64,000 nt of DNA from NCBI GenBank assembly GCA_963575745.1, contig CAUYUJ010020533.1, positions 86,001 to 150,000 of the forward strand. The letters are read 5' to 3'. The notes beneath the pieces were generated by a model, which had not been told where the DNA came from, made no database searches, and was given only the letters and a program-made list of their open reading frames with translations. This document shows positions 1 to 11,395 of this stretch, piece by piece (the stretch's first letter is position 1; each line of letters begins with the position of its first letter). A program made the translations under genes and the position numbers. The stretch is from Prorocentrum cordatum. Its lineage: Eukaryota > Sar > Dinophyceae > Prorocentrales > Prorocentraceae.

Positions 1-228
1 AAGGGAATGGTAAACGCATGGTAACTGAGAGAGAGAGCACGGGGGATAAATAATACAACGGGGAGAGAAAGGGGGGACAGATGAGGGTCTGAGTAAATGA
101 TCAGGATTTTTTATGCTGTATAATTATTTTGTCATTTGGGTCATCGAGATCGACGAAAACAAAAAAGTGTAGATCCTGGGCCCTTGGATTTGGGCGCTCC
201 TATAGAGGGCCTCCCACCCAGCCAAACC

Positions 229-1112
229 CCAACCTTCAAACCCCACCGAAGGTCCCAGCGCTTCCGTCCGCATGCGTCCCGCACACCCAATACAACGTTT
301 CGTGGCCCCATAGGGAGCCCCACCGAAGGTCCCAGTGCTACCGTCCGCATGCGTCCCGCACACCCAGTACAGCGTTTCGTGGCCCCACAGGGAACTCCAC
401 CGAAGGTCCCAATGCTACCGTCCGCATGCGTCCCGCACACCCAGTACAGCGTTTCGTGGCCCTCCTCCCCCTCCTCCCTGCGTTTCACCCACCCAGTACA
501 GCGCTTCGTGGCCCTATAAGGAGCCCCACCGAAGGTCCCAGTGCTACCGTCCGCATGCGTCCCGCACACACAATACAGCGTTTCGTGGCCCCGTAGGGAA
601 CCCCACCAAAGGTCCCAGCGCTACCGTCCGCATGCGTCCCGCACACCCAGTACTGCGTTTCGTGGCCCTCCTCCCCCTCCTCCCTGCGTATCACCCACCC
701 AGTACAGCGTTTCGTGGCCCCATAGGGAGCTCCACCAAAGGCCCCAATGCTTCCGTCCGCATGCGTCCCGGAAGCCCATGTGGCTTTCTCTCACCCAGTG
801 CAACGTTTCGTGGCCCCATAGGGGGCTCCAAAACCCCAGTGCCACCGTCCGTATGCGTCCGGGATATGTAATTTGGCGTTTTCACCTGCGCAGTGCAGCG
901 TTTCGTGGCCCCATGGGGGCTCCACCGAAGCCCCCAGTGGGACCGTCCGCATGCGTCCCGGTAACCCAGTTCGGCATTTTCACTCACTCAGTAGAGCGCT
1001 TCGTGGCCCCATAGGGAGCTCCAGCGAAGCCCTCAGTGGGACCGTCCACACAGTACAGCGTTCCCCCCCGCCCAGTGCAGCGCTTCGTGGCCCCATGGGG
1101 AGCTTCGCCGAA
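229..1112. repeat. 70-80-bp minisatellite, orientation 1
   Basis: Diverged tandem units carry the blocks GCGTTTCGTGGCCCCATAGG, CCACCGAAGGTCCCAGTG and ACCGTCCGCATGCGTCCC. About eleven units are visible, drifting in sequence toward the right end. All frames are intermittently open, which reflects composition rather than coding. The same unit occurs in reverse complement at 6690-8215. Confidence 0.9.
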
Positions 1113-1274
1113 GCAGATATTTACAATTACGGTACCCACAACTGCAGATGGTCGGGACCTTAGCCAGGATAACTTGTCCGTCGCCATCTGCTTCCCTCCT
1201 CTAAAGCCCCTCATTATCCTCCTCCCCCTCCTGCTCTACCTCCTCCCCGTCCTGTATGTGCAAGAGCCATGGTA

Positions 1275-1450
1275 CGCGTGCCACTTTATATATATGTATA
1301 TATATATATATGTATATATATATGTTTATACACATGACACTTGTATACACATCTATATAGATGTACGTAAACATTAGTAGTTGTAGATGTGTATGCGTAT
1401 GTGTGTATATATATGTATATATAAATATATATGTATAAATATATGTGTAG
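1275..1450. repeat. TA-rich microsatellite
   Basis: Interrupted (TA)n and TATG/TATA tract, the most AT-rich stretch of the first 10 kb. It lies next to the GC hairpin at 1454-1493. No gene is seen between 1112 and 1540. Confidence 0.85.
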
Positions 1451-1453
1451 ACA

Positions 1454-1493
1454 CTAGAGCCACGCGCGCGCTTCGCGCGCGCTTAGGCTCTAG
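1454..1493. other. perfect GC-rich hairpin
   Basis: An outer 8-bp stem, CTAGAGCC with GGCTCTAG, encloses an inner CG-repeat stem with a CTT loop. A TTA bulge lies on the 3' side. A related hairpin at 59064-59099 keeps the fold with paired substitutions. Function is unknown. Confidence 0.6.
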
Positions 1494-1539
1494 CTAGGCT
1501 TCACGGTCGAACTTTGAAGACTTCTATTTTGTGGCCAAT

Positions 1540-2640
1540 CCCTCTGGGGCCCCTGTTGGAGACCCTTTGGATGCCGTCCTATCCTTTTTGAATCCTCCTG
1601 GGGCCTCGTTTGGGCCTCTTGGGGGTCTCTCGGGGACCTCTTGGTTCGTCTTGGGGACTTTTGGGGCCTCCTGGGAGGTTCTTTGGGAGGACGGCTGCTA
1701 CGTTCGAGTCGGAGTTCCCCTCTTGGACCCCTCCTGGAGCCGTCTTAGTCGGCCGTTGGACCGTCTTGGCGCCCTCTTGGGGGCCTCTTGGGAGCGTCTT
1801 CGGTTCGCTTGGGAAATTTTGGGGGTCTCTTGGACCGTCTTCAACGCCGTGAAGGCCCCCAAATCGTGTATGCTTACACTGTACGTTTCTTCCACAGGAA
1901 TGCAACGAATTTGGTCCCCAGGTGTCCTCTTGGGAGTGCTCTTGGAGGCCTTTAGGAACGTCTCGGAGCCTTCTTGGACGTTCTTGGGGCCATCTTGGGC
2001 AGTCTTGAGCGGCTCGGGGCCTTCTTGGGCCTTCTTGGGGCTCATTTTGGGGCTAACTTGGGCAGCCCTTAGGCCGTCGTGGTCCTCTCTTGGGCTGTCT
2101 TGAGGGTCTCTTGGGAATGTCTTAGGCTCTCTGAGGCAAATCTTGGGAGCCTCCTGGGCCGTTTACAAAGCCGTGAAGGCCGAAACATCGCATATGAAAA
2201 ACACGTACGCTTCCCCGCAGGAATCGAACGATTGTGGCTTCTTGGGGCCCTCCTCGGAGTGCTCTTGAAGGCCTCTTGGGACGCCTCGGAGCCTTCTTGG
2301 ACCGTCTTGGGGCCATCTTGGGCCGTCTTGGGCGACTCGGGACCTTCTTAGGCCATCTCGAGCGGCGTCGTGGGGCCAACTTGGCCGTCTTGGGCGGCCC
2401 TCGGGCCGTCTTGGCGCCCTGAAAGTGTAGGTTTCCCAATCAAATGTAATGATTTGGACCTCTTGGGTCCCTCTTGTGAGTGCTCTGGGAGTCCTCCTGG
2501 GCCGTATTGGGCAGCTACGGACCTCATTGCACCGTCTTGGGGGCCTCTTGGAACCCTCTTGGCTCGTTCTTGCACCCTCTTGGCCTCTCCGGGCCGCCTC
2601 TGGGGAGCGAGCCCGGGAGTTTCAGCGGGCTTCTCCCGAT
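1540..2640. repeat. decamer satellite (TCTTGGGGCC orientation)
   Basis: Degenerate 10-bp units such as TCTTGGGCCG and TCTTGGGGCC follow one another with little spacing. Ten is not a multiple of three, so every frame yields Trp/Leu/Gly/Ser-rich open stretches that are not genes. Two stretches (about 1860-1930 and 2160-2230) break the decamer and resemble each other (GTGAAGGCC..., then TTCC-CAGGAAT), so a larger unit of about 310 bp may be tandemly duplicated. Confidence 0.9.
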
Positions 2641-2756
2641 GGTTGCGGAGTGGGCCGGCCCAGGCCCGGGGGGGGGGGCCCTATTCATGTATATGGTGTA
2701 TAGATGTGCCCCCCTTCCCCCGCCCGGGCCACGCCACTTCCGTCGATCCAACTATG

Positions 2757-3813
2757 AGCGATCGTGATCCACCGCCGCTTTGCTGTGGAAGCTCCCCCCC
2801 TCTTCCTCCAAAACCCGGGGGTCACCCCCCCTCCGAAAATCCCCCCCCCCTCTGCTCGAACCCCTCCCCCACCCCCTTCCCCTGGCAAACTCCTCCCCTC
2901 AAACCCTCCCTCCCCCCCTCTGGAAAACGGAGGGGGGTCACTACCAGTTCGAACCCCCCCCCCTCACACTAACCGCAGGCAAGCACACGACTCCTGGGTC
3001 CCCCCCACCGCCGTCCTCACCACCGCCCCCACCACTGTCCCCACCACTGTCCCATTGTCCCTACTGTTCCCATCTCTGTCCCACTGTGCTGTCTCACTGT
3101 CCTCACTGTTCCCACCACTGTCCCACTGTCCCAACTGTCCCCACCACTGTCCCCACTGCACCGCTGTTCCATTGTCCCACCACCGTCCTCACCACCGCCC
3201 TCACCACTGTCCCACCACCACCGTCCCACTGTCTCCACCTCTGCCTCCACCACTGTCGCACTGTTCCCACTGTCCCAACCACTGTCCCCACCACGGTCCC
3301 ACTCGTCCCATTGTACTATCCCCACCACTGTCCCACTGTCCCCACTGTCCCCGCCGCCGTCCCACTATGCTGTCCCACTGTCCCCACTGCTCCCACCACT
3401 GTCCCACTGTCTCCACCACTGCCCCATCCACTGTCGCACTGTCCCCACTGTCCCCACCACTGTCCCCACCACTGTCCCCACCACGGTCCCACTCCCCCCA
3501 CTGTCCCCACTACTGTCCCACTGTCCCCACTCCCCACCACCATTCCCGCCACCGTCCTAATCAGTCCCCGCCAAAGTCCCCCATCCGGAGTGGGAGAGGA
3601 TGGGGAGTCGTTTGCCAGCGGTGAGGGGTGGGGGGGTTCAACCGGTAATGACCCCCCCCAGTTTTCCGGGAAGGGGGTTCGAACCATGATGGACCATGAG
3701 GGGGGGGTGAAACCCCTAATGACCCCCCCTGGCTTTCGAAGGGGGGGGGGACAAGTTGGAACCCCCCAGTGACCCCAACCGGTTTGCTGTCAGCAGCGGC
3801 AGAACACGCTCCT
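2757..3813 (+). mobile_element. 1-kb inverted-repeat element carrying a CCACTGTCC satellite, copy 1
   Basis: It starts with CGTGATCCACCGCCGC and ends with GCAGCGGCAGAACACGCT, imperfect inverted repeats shared with the copy at 17180-18186. Inside are C-rich blocks with GGGGGGTCACTACC...TTCGAACC motifs, then about 550 bp of 9/15-bp units (CCCACTGTC, CCCACCACTGTC), then more such blocks. No transposase is encoded. The target duplication is not clear at this copy. Confidence 0.7.
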
Positions 3814-3879
3814 TGAAATATGGCAGACCCCTTCTGGAATTCAAAACCTGCAACAAGACATGTGAACTATAATATTTGG

Positions 3880-4200
3880 GCCCCTTGGGCCTCTTCGGGG
3901 TCCAAGAGGGCGTACGGCCCCGAGACGGTCCAAGATGACACCAGGATGGCCCAACACGCTCCCAAGTTGGCTTCCCCAACGGGACCCCCGAGAGCGCCTC
4001 CAGAAGCCAACACCATTGATTGTCCGCTGGGTTTTGCAAGGACTTCGCATTCTCTATTTTTTCTACGCTGGGGGGCGCATGACAGCCCAAGCAGCCAGCC
4101 ATACGGCGCAAGACCGCCTCACGACGACCCAAGAGGCCACCAAGAGGCCCCAAGGGGCCCCAAAGAGGCCAGCGGCCCTGCGCAACCACGAGGACATCCA
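3880..4200. repeat. decamer satellite (CCAAGAGGCC orientation)
   Basis: The same decamer as at 1540-2640 but inverted, best seen at 4125-4200 (CCAAGAGGCCCCAAGGGGCC). No gene is seen. Confidence 0.75.
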
Positions 4201-4246
4201 AGACATTGTATACGAACGGCGCGTTGTCGCCATGCTTTTCGGAGTT

Positions 4247-4795
4247 TGAACTTGGCGTTGCCTTGTGTTGACACGCGGTGAATGCTCATTGCTTGGGGAT
4301 CCCAAAACCGTGTGGTGACAGACCGTGCGGTGATCTCGGAACCCCAGGAGACCTCACCGCACGGTCCGTCACCGCACGGTCTTGGGACCCTGGCGGCCCA
4401 TGTCGCCCGAAACATCCTCGGAGAGGGACTCGAGTGCCAAAACCGTGCCGTGACCCCGAATCCCCACCGACTCACCACACGGTGCGGTCACCACACCGTT
4501 TGGGGCCCCCCGAATTGCCCTCGTGGACATGCGCACGCTCGTCCCGTCCCGGCGCTGGAACGGGGGCGGGGGCGCATCCGACCCCCGTGGCGCTGGCAGC
4601 GCCCCAGAGCGGCCAGAGCGACACGGCAGAACTCTGCGACAGACGAGCAGGGCAAACCACCCAACGCCCCGTCCTGACGTGTTCCAGACGGGCACCCCGC
4701 GGAGCGAGAGGAATCCACGTCCAGACGTGACGTGTAGGAGGGGGGCAGCGTTTTGCGCGAAGGCTGAAATTCAACGTGTCCACTGTAATTATCCA
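4247..4795. repeat. long dispersed unit, copy 1 (interrupted)
   Basis: It matches 4999-5292 from GGCGTTGCCTTGTG through GTGAATGCTCATTGC, then again from CCTCGTGGACAT to about 4795. The two halves are separated by the insertion at 4293-4513. Roughly 280 bp of homology remain. No convincing frame is conserved between copies. Confidence 0.85.
4293..4513. mobile_element. TCGG-terminal element with 5-bp target duplication ATTGC
   Basis: Left end TTGGGGATCCCAAAACCGTG pairs with right end CACCGTTTGGGGCCCCCCGA. ATTGC flanks it at 4288-4292 and 4514-4518. The uninterrupted paralogue near 5035 reads CTCATTGCCCTCG, showing the pre-insertion site. The interior holds several CACCGCACGG-type palindromes and no coding sequence. 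Confidence 0.85.
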
Positions 4796-4998
4796 ACTAT
4801 TGTTATCATTGCTACGCGTATCCCCACAAGAGTCGCGCCACATCCGCGCACCCCCCCTTTCTAGGGCCCAGAATCGTGCGAAAACATCTGAAACATAACT
4901 GATGGAGGCCTCTGGGGACTCCGGAGGGTCCAAAAGGGCCTCTGGACGGCCCAGCATGGCCGCCAGACGCTCCAATATTGCCCAAGAAGGCCCAAGAG

Positions 4999-5292
4999 AA
5001 CTCGGCGTTGCCTTGTGCTGACACGCGGTGAATGCTCATTGCCCTCGTGGACATTCGCACGCTCGTACCGGTGCTGAAACGGAGGGGGGCGCATCTGCCC
5101 CCCGTGGTGCTGGCAGCGTCCCAAGGCGGGCAGAAGGACACGGCAGAACAGTGCGGCAATCGAGCATGGCAAGCTAACTTTCGCTACGTTTTGACGTGCT
5201 CTGGACGTGCACCCCGCGAGGCTAGAGGAATCCACGTCCGGATGTGACGTGCTGAACGGCAGCATGTTCTGCGAGGAGGCGATACTGCACCG
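4999..5292. repeat. long dispersed unit, copy 2 (uninterrupted)
   Basis: Tandem partner of 4247-4795, about 750 bp downstream. It preserves the empty site for the 4293-4513 insertion. Confidence 0.85.
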
Positions 5293-5459
5293 TATCCTAT
5301 GTGTCACATTCTCGTATGATTTCTACATGCTGCGTCATGTATATATCCGCCTACCCCCCCCGCTGAAGTCGCGCCACATCCGCGGACCACGGGTGAGCCC
5401 CCTTTCTGGGGTCCGGGAGCGTGCGGAAACGTATGGGACATGTATGACCTCGGCCTCTG

Positions 5460-5850
5460 GGTCCTATGGGGGTTCCAGTGGGCTTCCAGACGGCCCAGCA
5501 TGGCCTCCAGTCGCCCCAAGATAGCTCGCCCAGACCATTCCTGTTCTGTAGTGTTTTAACACATCGTCGCCGTTTCGCGTTTTTGGGCTCTCGGGGGCCC
5601 ATGACGGCCCAGCCTTCAAGCGCAAAAGGGCCCCCAAGACGGCTCAAGAGGCCCCAAGAGAGCCACAAGGCGGCCCTGAGAGGCCCCCAAGACGGCCTCC
5701 GAAGGGGCCAGACGGCGTAATAGCGCCCCAAGACGGCCTAAGAAGCCTCCAAGAAGCCCGAAGAGGCCCCCAACAGGCCCCGCCCCCAAACCGCCTCAAA
5801 GGCCCCAAACGGCCCCAAGAAACCACCAAACGGCCCCGAGAAACATCCGC
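5460..5850. repeat. decamer satellite (CCAAGACGGC orientation)
   Basis: Units such as CCAAGACGGC, CCAAGAGGCC and CCAAACGGCC run nearly uninterrupted from 5630 to 5840. Confidence 0.85.
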
Positions 5851-5914
5851 ACTTTTTGCTGTGAGCGCACGCGCCTTTGGCCAGGTTAGGAGGGCAATGC
5901 TGGTTCCGAGCAAG

Positions 5915-6331
5915 CTAAGATGTAAGGGCGCTGCCCAGGAAGATCTGCAGCATCTCCCACGCGGCCAGCTGCTCGGGCACAACTTCCAATACCTCCCAGG
6001 ATCTGCAGGTCCACTGCGAGCGGTCCCCCTCAACGGCGGCGAAGGCAAGAGAGAACGGGAGAATGCTGATGTGGGAGGGCGAGAAGATCTGAATGAACTG
6101 TTTCAGCAACCGTTTTGGATGAGCGCCTGTGGTGTTGAAAACACCGGCCTTGGCTCGACTGGCCGCGCGCTGTACCAATGGACATGTCGTTTGGCTGCGC
6201 ATCATCGATTCTGCATTCCGTCTCTTGGTGCACTCTGGTTGAATGCACAAGACACGTCCGCCACCACGACTGCAGCGCTGCAGGCGCCTGTCAAATCCCA
6301 TGCAGCATGTAGTGCATTCGCTAGGGCCCAA
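5915..6331 (-). CDS. possible exon, unrecognised
   Basis: A 138-codon frame without low-complexity sequence. Its C-terminal half (FIQIFSPSHISILPFSLAFA, then SWEVLEVVPEQLAAWEMLQI) looks protein-like. The opposite strand is also open over much of the interval, and there is no splice-site or paralogue support, so this may be chance. No function is proposed. The rest of 5850-6690 shows nothing else. Confidence 0.2.
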   Translation of the reverse strand: MGPSECTTCCMGFDRRLQRCSRGGGRVLCIQPECTKRRNAESMMRSQTTCPLVQRAASRAKAGVFNTTGAHPKRLLKQFIQIFSPSHISILPFSLAFAAVEGDRSQWTCRSWEVLEVVPEQLAAWEMLQIFLGSALTS

Positions 6332-6689
6332 TCACAGACACGATGTCAGGTACGTGCTCACACAAACATCGCATATCGACGTGTTCGGTCCGCCCATTGC
6401 GAAATGGCCGACTTCACGCCGCGGGCTGGGACACAAGGACACCGTCGGCTCAAATATGACCCTCAGTTGACTGCAGCCGCTCCAAGACGACCCAATACCG
6501 CCCAGTGAGCCGAAGAGAACGACAACACCGCCGATGGTTGGCTCAAGATGACTTTGCCACTGCCCCGAGACTGCCCACGGACAACCTAAGAACGCAACTC
6601 CCCCGGGACTGCCCACGGATCATCCAATGCTGCCCCCAGACCCCCCACGCAACTCGAAAGAAAACAACAACCTCGGCCAAGCACCCAAC

Positions 6690-8215
6690 CTTCTGCAGTT
6701 GGGAGTGCCGCAGCTGTGCGGGGAACTCCCAGTGGGGCCACGAAACCTGTGAGGGGCGTGCCGAAATCGTCGGGGGAACGCCGTGCGCCCCGTCCCACCG
6801 TGGCCCTCCGTGGAGCTCCCCGTGGGGCCACGAGCGCGTGAGGGGACCGTGCCGAGGTGGGCGGGGGGACGCCGTGCGCTCTGCGCCACTGGGGCCTTCG
6901 GTGGAGAGCGCTGCGCTCCCTGCTCCACTCGGGGCACTCGGCGGAGCTCCCCGTGTGTCCCCGAGCGCGCGAGGACCGTGCCGATACGTGCTGGGGGACG
7001 CCACGCCGCCGTGCGCCATGTGCCACTTGGGCCTTCGGCGGAGCTTCCCGTGCGCCCACGAAACGTCTGGGACGTGTGCAAAATGGAGCGCGGGGCCGCG
7101 TGCGAATCTTTCACCTGGGCCTTCGCGCGCGAGGAGGGTGCAGAACTGGGCGGCGGGGCGTATGCAGACTTCGACACTGGGGCGTTCGGTGAAGCTCCCC
7201 ATGGGGCCACGACACTTGTGAAGGGTGTGCTGGCATGAGCGGTGGGGGCGCATGCGGACTTTCCCACCGGGGTCTTGCGCGGGAATCCTTCTGGGGCCAC
7301 GAGCGTGTGAGGTGTGTGCAGGAGCTGACGGCGGGGACGCATGCGGACTTTCTCACTGGCCTTCGAGGGAGCTCCTCATGGGGCCACGAAGCGCGAAGCG
7401 TGTGAGGGCTGTGCAGAGTTGAGTTTGGGGACGCCGTGCGAACATGCCCGCTTGGGTTTTGGATGGGGCTCCCCATTGGACGTGGGACCACGAATCGTGT
7501 GAGGGGTGCGCCGCTGAGGCCTTCCGTGAAGCTCCCCATGGGGCCACGAGACGTGTGTGGGGTGCCAAAACGAGCGGCGGGGGAAGGTGCGGACTTCCCA
7601 CCTGTGGCTTGCGGTGGAGCTCCCGAGTAGGCTACGAAGCGTGTGAAAGATGTGCTGGCATGGGCGCCAAGGGTGCGTGAGGACTTTCCCACTGGGGCCT
7701 TCGGTGGATCTCCCTATGCTGCCACGAAGCGTGTGCTTGGTGTGCCGGCATAGGCATAGGAGGCGGGGACGCACGCGAAGCTGCTCGGTTGAACCTTGGG
7801 TGGGGCTCCCCATGGGGCCACGCAGCGTCTGAGGTGTGTGTGTGTGTGTGCGTGTGTGCGTGTGTGTGTGTGTGTGTGTGTGCTAGACGCATGCGGACTT
7901 TCTTACTGGCCTTCGGTCGAGCTCCCCATGGGGCCACGAAACGTGTGAGGGGTGTGCAGAGATGGGCGGGGGGACGCCGTGCGAACGTGCCCGCTTCGGC
8001 TTTGGAGGGGGCTCCCCATAGGATGTGGGGCCACGAAGCGTGTGAAGGGTGTACCGGAAGGAGCGGCGGGGATGCATGCGAACTTTCGCACTGGGGCCTT
8101 CCGTGGAACTCCCATGGGGCCACGAATCGTGAGAAGGGTGCCGAAATGGGCGCGGACACGCCTGCGAGGATTCCGCACTGGGGCCTTCGGAGCAACTCCC
8201 TGTGAGGCCACGAAA
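6690..8215. repeat. 70-80-bp minisatellite, orientation 2
   Basis: Units carry GGGGCCACGAAGCGTGTGAG, GGGGACGCATGCGGACTTTC and GGGGCCTTCGGTGGAGCTCC. These are the reverse complement of the 229-1112 array blocks. About twenty diverged units occur, with a (TG)n expansion at 7833-7882. Confidence 0.9.
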
Positions 8216-8219
8216 CTTG

Positions 8220-8809
8220 TGAGGTGTGTGATTGTATGTGTGTGTGTGTGCGTGCGTGTTTGTCTGTGTTTGTGTGACTGCGTGTGCGGCGAACCACAGC
8301 GATCCCGTCTGAAGGGCCGCCGCCGCGCGCGTCCGCTTCCACCAATTCGACTCAATCCACCTCGTCGCCCCGCGCGAGGCCGCGACCGCCAAAACAAGTG
8401 TGAATGTGTGTGTGTGTGTGCACGTACGTACGTGCGTGCGTGCGTGCGTGTGCGGCGAACCACAACAATGCCGACTGAAGAGCCGCCGCGCGCGTCCGCT
8501 CCCACCGCTTCGACGTCTTCCGCCTCGTCACCCCGCGCGAGGCCGCGACCGCCAAAACAAGTGTGTGTGTGTGTGTGTACGGTCATGCGTGCGCGCGTGC
8601 GTGCGTGCGTGTGCGTGCGTGCATGCGTGCGTGCGTGCGTGCGTGCGTGCGTGTGTGCGTGCGTGTGTGCGCGCGCTCGTGCGCGCGCGCGCGTGCGCGT
8701 GCGCGTGCGCGTGCGTGCGTGCGCGCGCGCGTGCGTGAGTGTATGTGTGTGTGTAAGTGTGTGTGTGTGTGTGTGCGTGTGCGTGTGCGTGTGCGTGTGC
8801 GTGTGCGAA

Positions 8810-8859
<50 letters not shown>

Positions 8860-8885
8860 TGTGTGTGTGCGTGTGTGCGCGTGCC
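8220..8885. repeat. GT/GC dinucleotide tracts with a tandem 170-bp unit
   Basis: (TG)n and (GTGC)n tracts alternate with a duplicated segment at 8286-8400 and 8455-8562 that begins GCGAACCACA and ends GCGACCGCCAAAACAAGTGT. Cys/Val and His/Thr frames here are microsatellite translations. Confidence 0.9.
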
Positions 8886-9049
8886 TGGGCGTGTATCGAA
8901 CGCGACTTGCGGAGAGCAGAGGCAAGGAAGGGGAGAAGGAAGGTGGGGGTAGACACGGGGCGCTGCGGACCCAGAACGAGGACCCAGCGCCACAGGATAG
9001 CTGGGAAAAAAGACGCAACGGGTTTTAAAAGTGATTGTCTTGACTAGGA

Positions 9050-9215
9050 AAAGCAAACGTCAGCAAACACATACTTTCTTGGAGGTCCGCGCGGATTTCT
9101 TGGATCGGCGCTGGACCACCCTCCCAGGCGCGCGGAGGCACCGCCATGGGGGCTCGGCGCCGATCAAAGAACTGCGAGCGGAGCTCCAAAGTTTTATGTT
9201 CTCTCCTCGTTTCCC
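9050..9215. mobile_element. long-stem hairpin element, copy A
   Basis: GGTCCGCGCGGATTTCTTGG on the left pairs with a degraded complement (CCGATCAAAGAACTGCGAGC) on the right, around a GC-rich centre. It is one of seven family members and is more diverged than copies B, C, E and F. Confidence 0.75.
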
Positions 9216-9346
9216 CCCATGCGGAGACAGATGGCGAGGAAAGGCAACGATGTTCCGCTCGGAGGATGAGCGCCGCCAATCTCCTGACCGATGGGACGGG
9301 GCCTCCACCGTGCAGGAACTGGCCCGAAAGGAAGAGAAGAGGGCGA

Positions 9347-9530
9347 CGCAGAAGGACAGGAGTGAAGGGGCCCAGGGACACACAAATAAAGACACACAAA
9401 TCCAAGGATTCATGTTTTTTTGAATATTTTCTGGATTGTCGTCTTCCCCCCCACTTCCCATATTTTCCAATATTTTCCTGGGGATCGACGAGTAATTGTG
9501 TCTGTATGTTTTTCCCCCTCCAGCAGGAGG
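9347..9530. repeat. dispersed element, uninterrupted copy
   Basis: It runs from GGGACACACAAATAAAGACA through AATATTTTCCTGGGGATCGA to TTTTTCCCCCTCC. The same element is split in two at 22985-23109 and 23814-23862. Confidence 0.8.
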
Positions 9531-9608
9531 GACGATCGAGGGAGGAAGAGAACTGGAACTGAGTCCGCACGTCCAGAGGCCCTCGAACCTTTCTGTGCGT
9601 GCCGCTTT

Positions 9609-9964
9609 CCGGCGGCGAGCGAGGGGGGGCAGTGAGAAGGAGCGGGCCTTCTCAGAAGGCGGCGGCACTTCTCGGAAGCCCCCGGCGCCTCCCGAGAAGT
9701 TGTCCTGTGTCCTCGGGGAGAGCGTAGAGCAAAAAACTTCTCCGGAGGCCGCGGGACCTCCGAGCCTTCTGCGAGGGCCTCCTCCTCCTCGCTCCCCTCC
9801 CCGGGGAGCTCGTCTCCTCCTCCTCCCCTCCCCTCGCTCCCCTCCAGTCGCTCCCCTCCTCCTCCTCGCTCCCCTCGCTCCCCTCCCCTCGCTCCCCTCT
9901 CCCTCGCTCCCTCCTGCTCCCCTCGCTCCCCTCCCCTCCCCTCGCTCCCCTCGCTCGCCGCCGA
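9609..9964. mobile_element. TCGG-terminal element of the CTTCTCAGAAGG family
   Basis: Termini CCGGCGGCGAGCGAGG and CCTCGCTCGCCGCCGA are inverted repeats, flanked by GCTTT and GCTCT (4 of 5 bases). The interior has CCTTCTCAGAAGG palindromes and an expanded CTCGCTCCCCT array at 9780-9950. Confidence 0.75.
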
Positions 9965-10084
9965 GCTCTTGCTTCTCCGTTTGCCACGCGGGGGAAGCCA
10001 GGGCTGGCCTCCGCTCCGAGCTCTGGAGGCACGTCGGCCGCCCCGGACGTCGCCCGTGCGGCGCAGGGGAGGGCCCGCGCCCCC

Positions 10085-10200
10085 CCACCCAAGAGAGGGC
10101 CCCAGGGGCTCCCAAGGCGGCCCCCGGAGACTGGCCCAAGACCAAATCGAGACGCCTCAAGATCGGCCGAAGACTGCCCCATGACCGCCCCAGTGCTTTC
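10085..10200. repeat. short decamer satellite block
   Basis: CCAAGAGAGGGCCCC-type units. From here to 10820 I see no gene and no recognisable repeat. Confidence 0.55.
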
Positions 10201-10821
10201 TTTCTGGCTCACGGGGGCCAGGTCTGAGAGCGAGCCGACAAAAAATGCAATTACACTAGAGACAACCCCCAATCAATGGATGGTTTGATCGATAAGGAGA
10301 TCGACCGGGAACCCTGGAACCAGGAACACACCGAAATCGGCCCGGAACCAATAATCAGGAATCCGGGAACCCTGAATTCGGGAACCCAGCCGGCCACCAA
10401 AATCGGCGGGACACTTTCGCCAAACCTTTCAATTTCCGCTAGGACCACTTCATTGCAAGCACTGGTTGGGGAACTTCCCCAGTCTCAGCGTGAAGAACAG
10501 CGTCACTGCAGATGGGGTTGCTCCCTGAAAAGGCTTAGCCTACGAACCCGACGAAATCTGCATACAAAGGAATCTACTGAGGCACCCCGTGGGGTAGCCT
10601 AAGGTTCCCCCCGGAAGACGTCCACAAGACCACCCCTAATGACCCCCAATCCTCCACCAGACGGTCCCAAGGCGCAGACGATGCACAATGCATCGGAAGA
10701 AATCCGCGCAACCTCACCGCAGTACCACGCTATGGCCCTGCATCACAACATCCCCACACGCGGTGCCCGATACGCGCGCCAACGCGACTGCGACCATTCG
10801 AGCACGTTTGCGTACACATTC

Positions 10822-10929
10822 GTGCAACACGCACACGGTACTCATACCTCGACATTTCGCAACCGCAGCAGACATGCGTGCAACGCACACCGTACTCATA
10901 CCTCGACATTTCGCAACCGCAGCAGACAT
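10822..10929. repeat. 54-bp direct repeat x2
   Basis: ACTCATACCTCGACATTTCG followed by CAACCGCAGCAGACAT occurs twice in tandem. Confidence 0.85.
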
Positions 10930-10932
10930 TAC

Positions 10933-11105
10933 AGTAGAGGCTCGACCACACGAAACCTTCCGCAAGAAACCCAACCCTGGAAGCCCAGGCCGTCTACTGA
11001 TTTCTGGCGTGGGGGAGTCACGCTTTCCATGGCAAAACCATCGAAACCAGTAAACCCAGGGCACTCTGGAGCCCAGCAGGATGTTTCTTGGCATGGCCCC
11101 CCACT
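10933..11105. repeat. dispersed repeat X, copy 1
   Basis: It matches 49520-49700 from AGTAG-GGCTCGACCAC through CACGCTTTCCAT to TTTCTTGGCATGG-CCCCCACTG. Read on the minus strand both copies give similar peptides, but with frame differences, so it looks like a mobile fragment rather than a gene. Confidence 0.75.
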
Positions 11106-11395
11106 GCACCACAAACGCAACACACACTCGAGCGTTAAGTGCCTCAGCCACCCGTCTTCGCGCATCGCGCCCCGCGAGGGCGCGATGATTTTCGCGCCCT
11201 CGCTCCCTCGAGGCTATCTTCGCGCCCCTGGCAGTGACCTAGAACAGCGTGCAGCGTTGTCGTACACATGTCACAGGCTCATGCTGCGGAAGTGCTATGT
11301 CATGCGGCCGCACTTGGAAGCTGGACGAAGGCCGGCAAATCCGTGGCCGCTAACACGGTCTCCCCGGAAGGAAAAACAATTCCCTGGAATCAAAT

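Noticed and set aside
1540-2103. Trp/Leu/Gly-rich membrane protein from the decamer blocks
   Set aside because: A 10-bp period visits all three frames and gives similar peptides on either strand; the same happens in every decamer block.
6522-6545. Second spliced-leader relic (TTGGCTCAAG at the end)
   Set aside because: Only the last ten bases match and the preceding bases do not; decamer-like sequence produces GGCTCAAG by chance.
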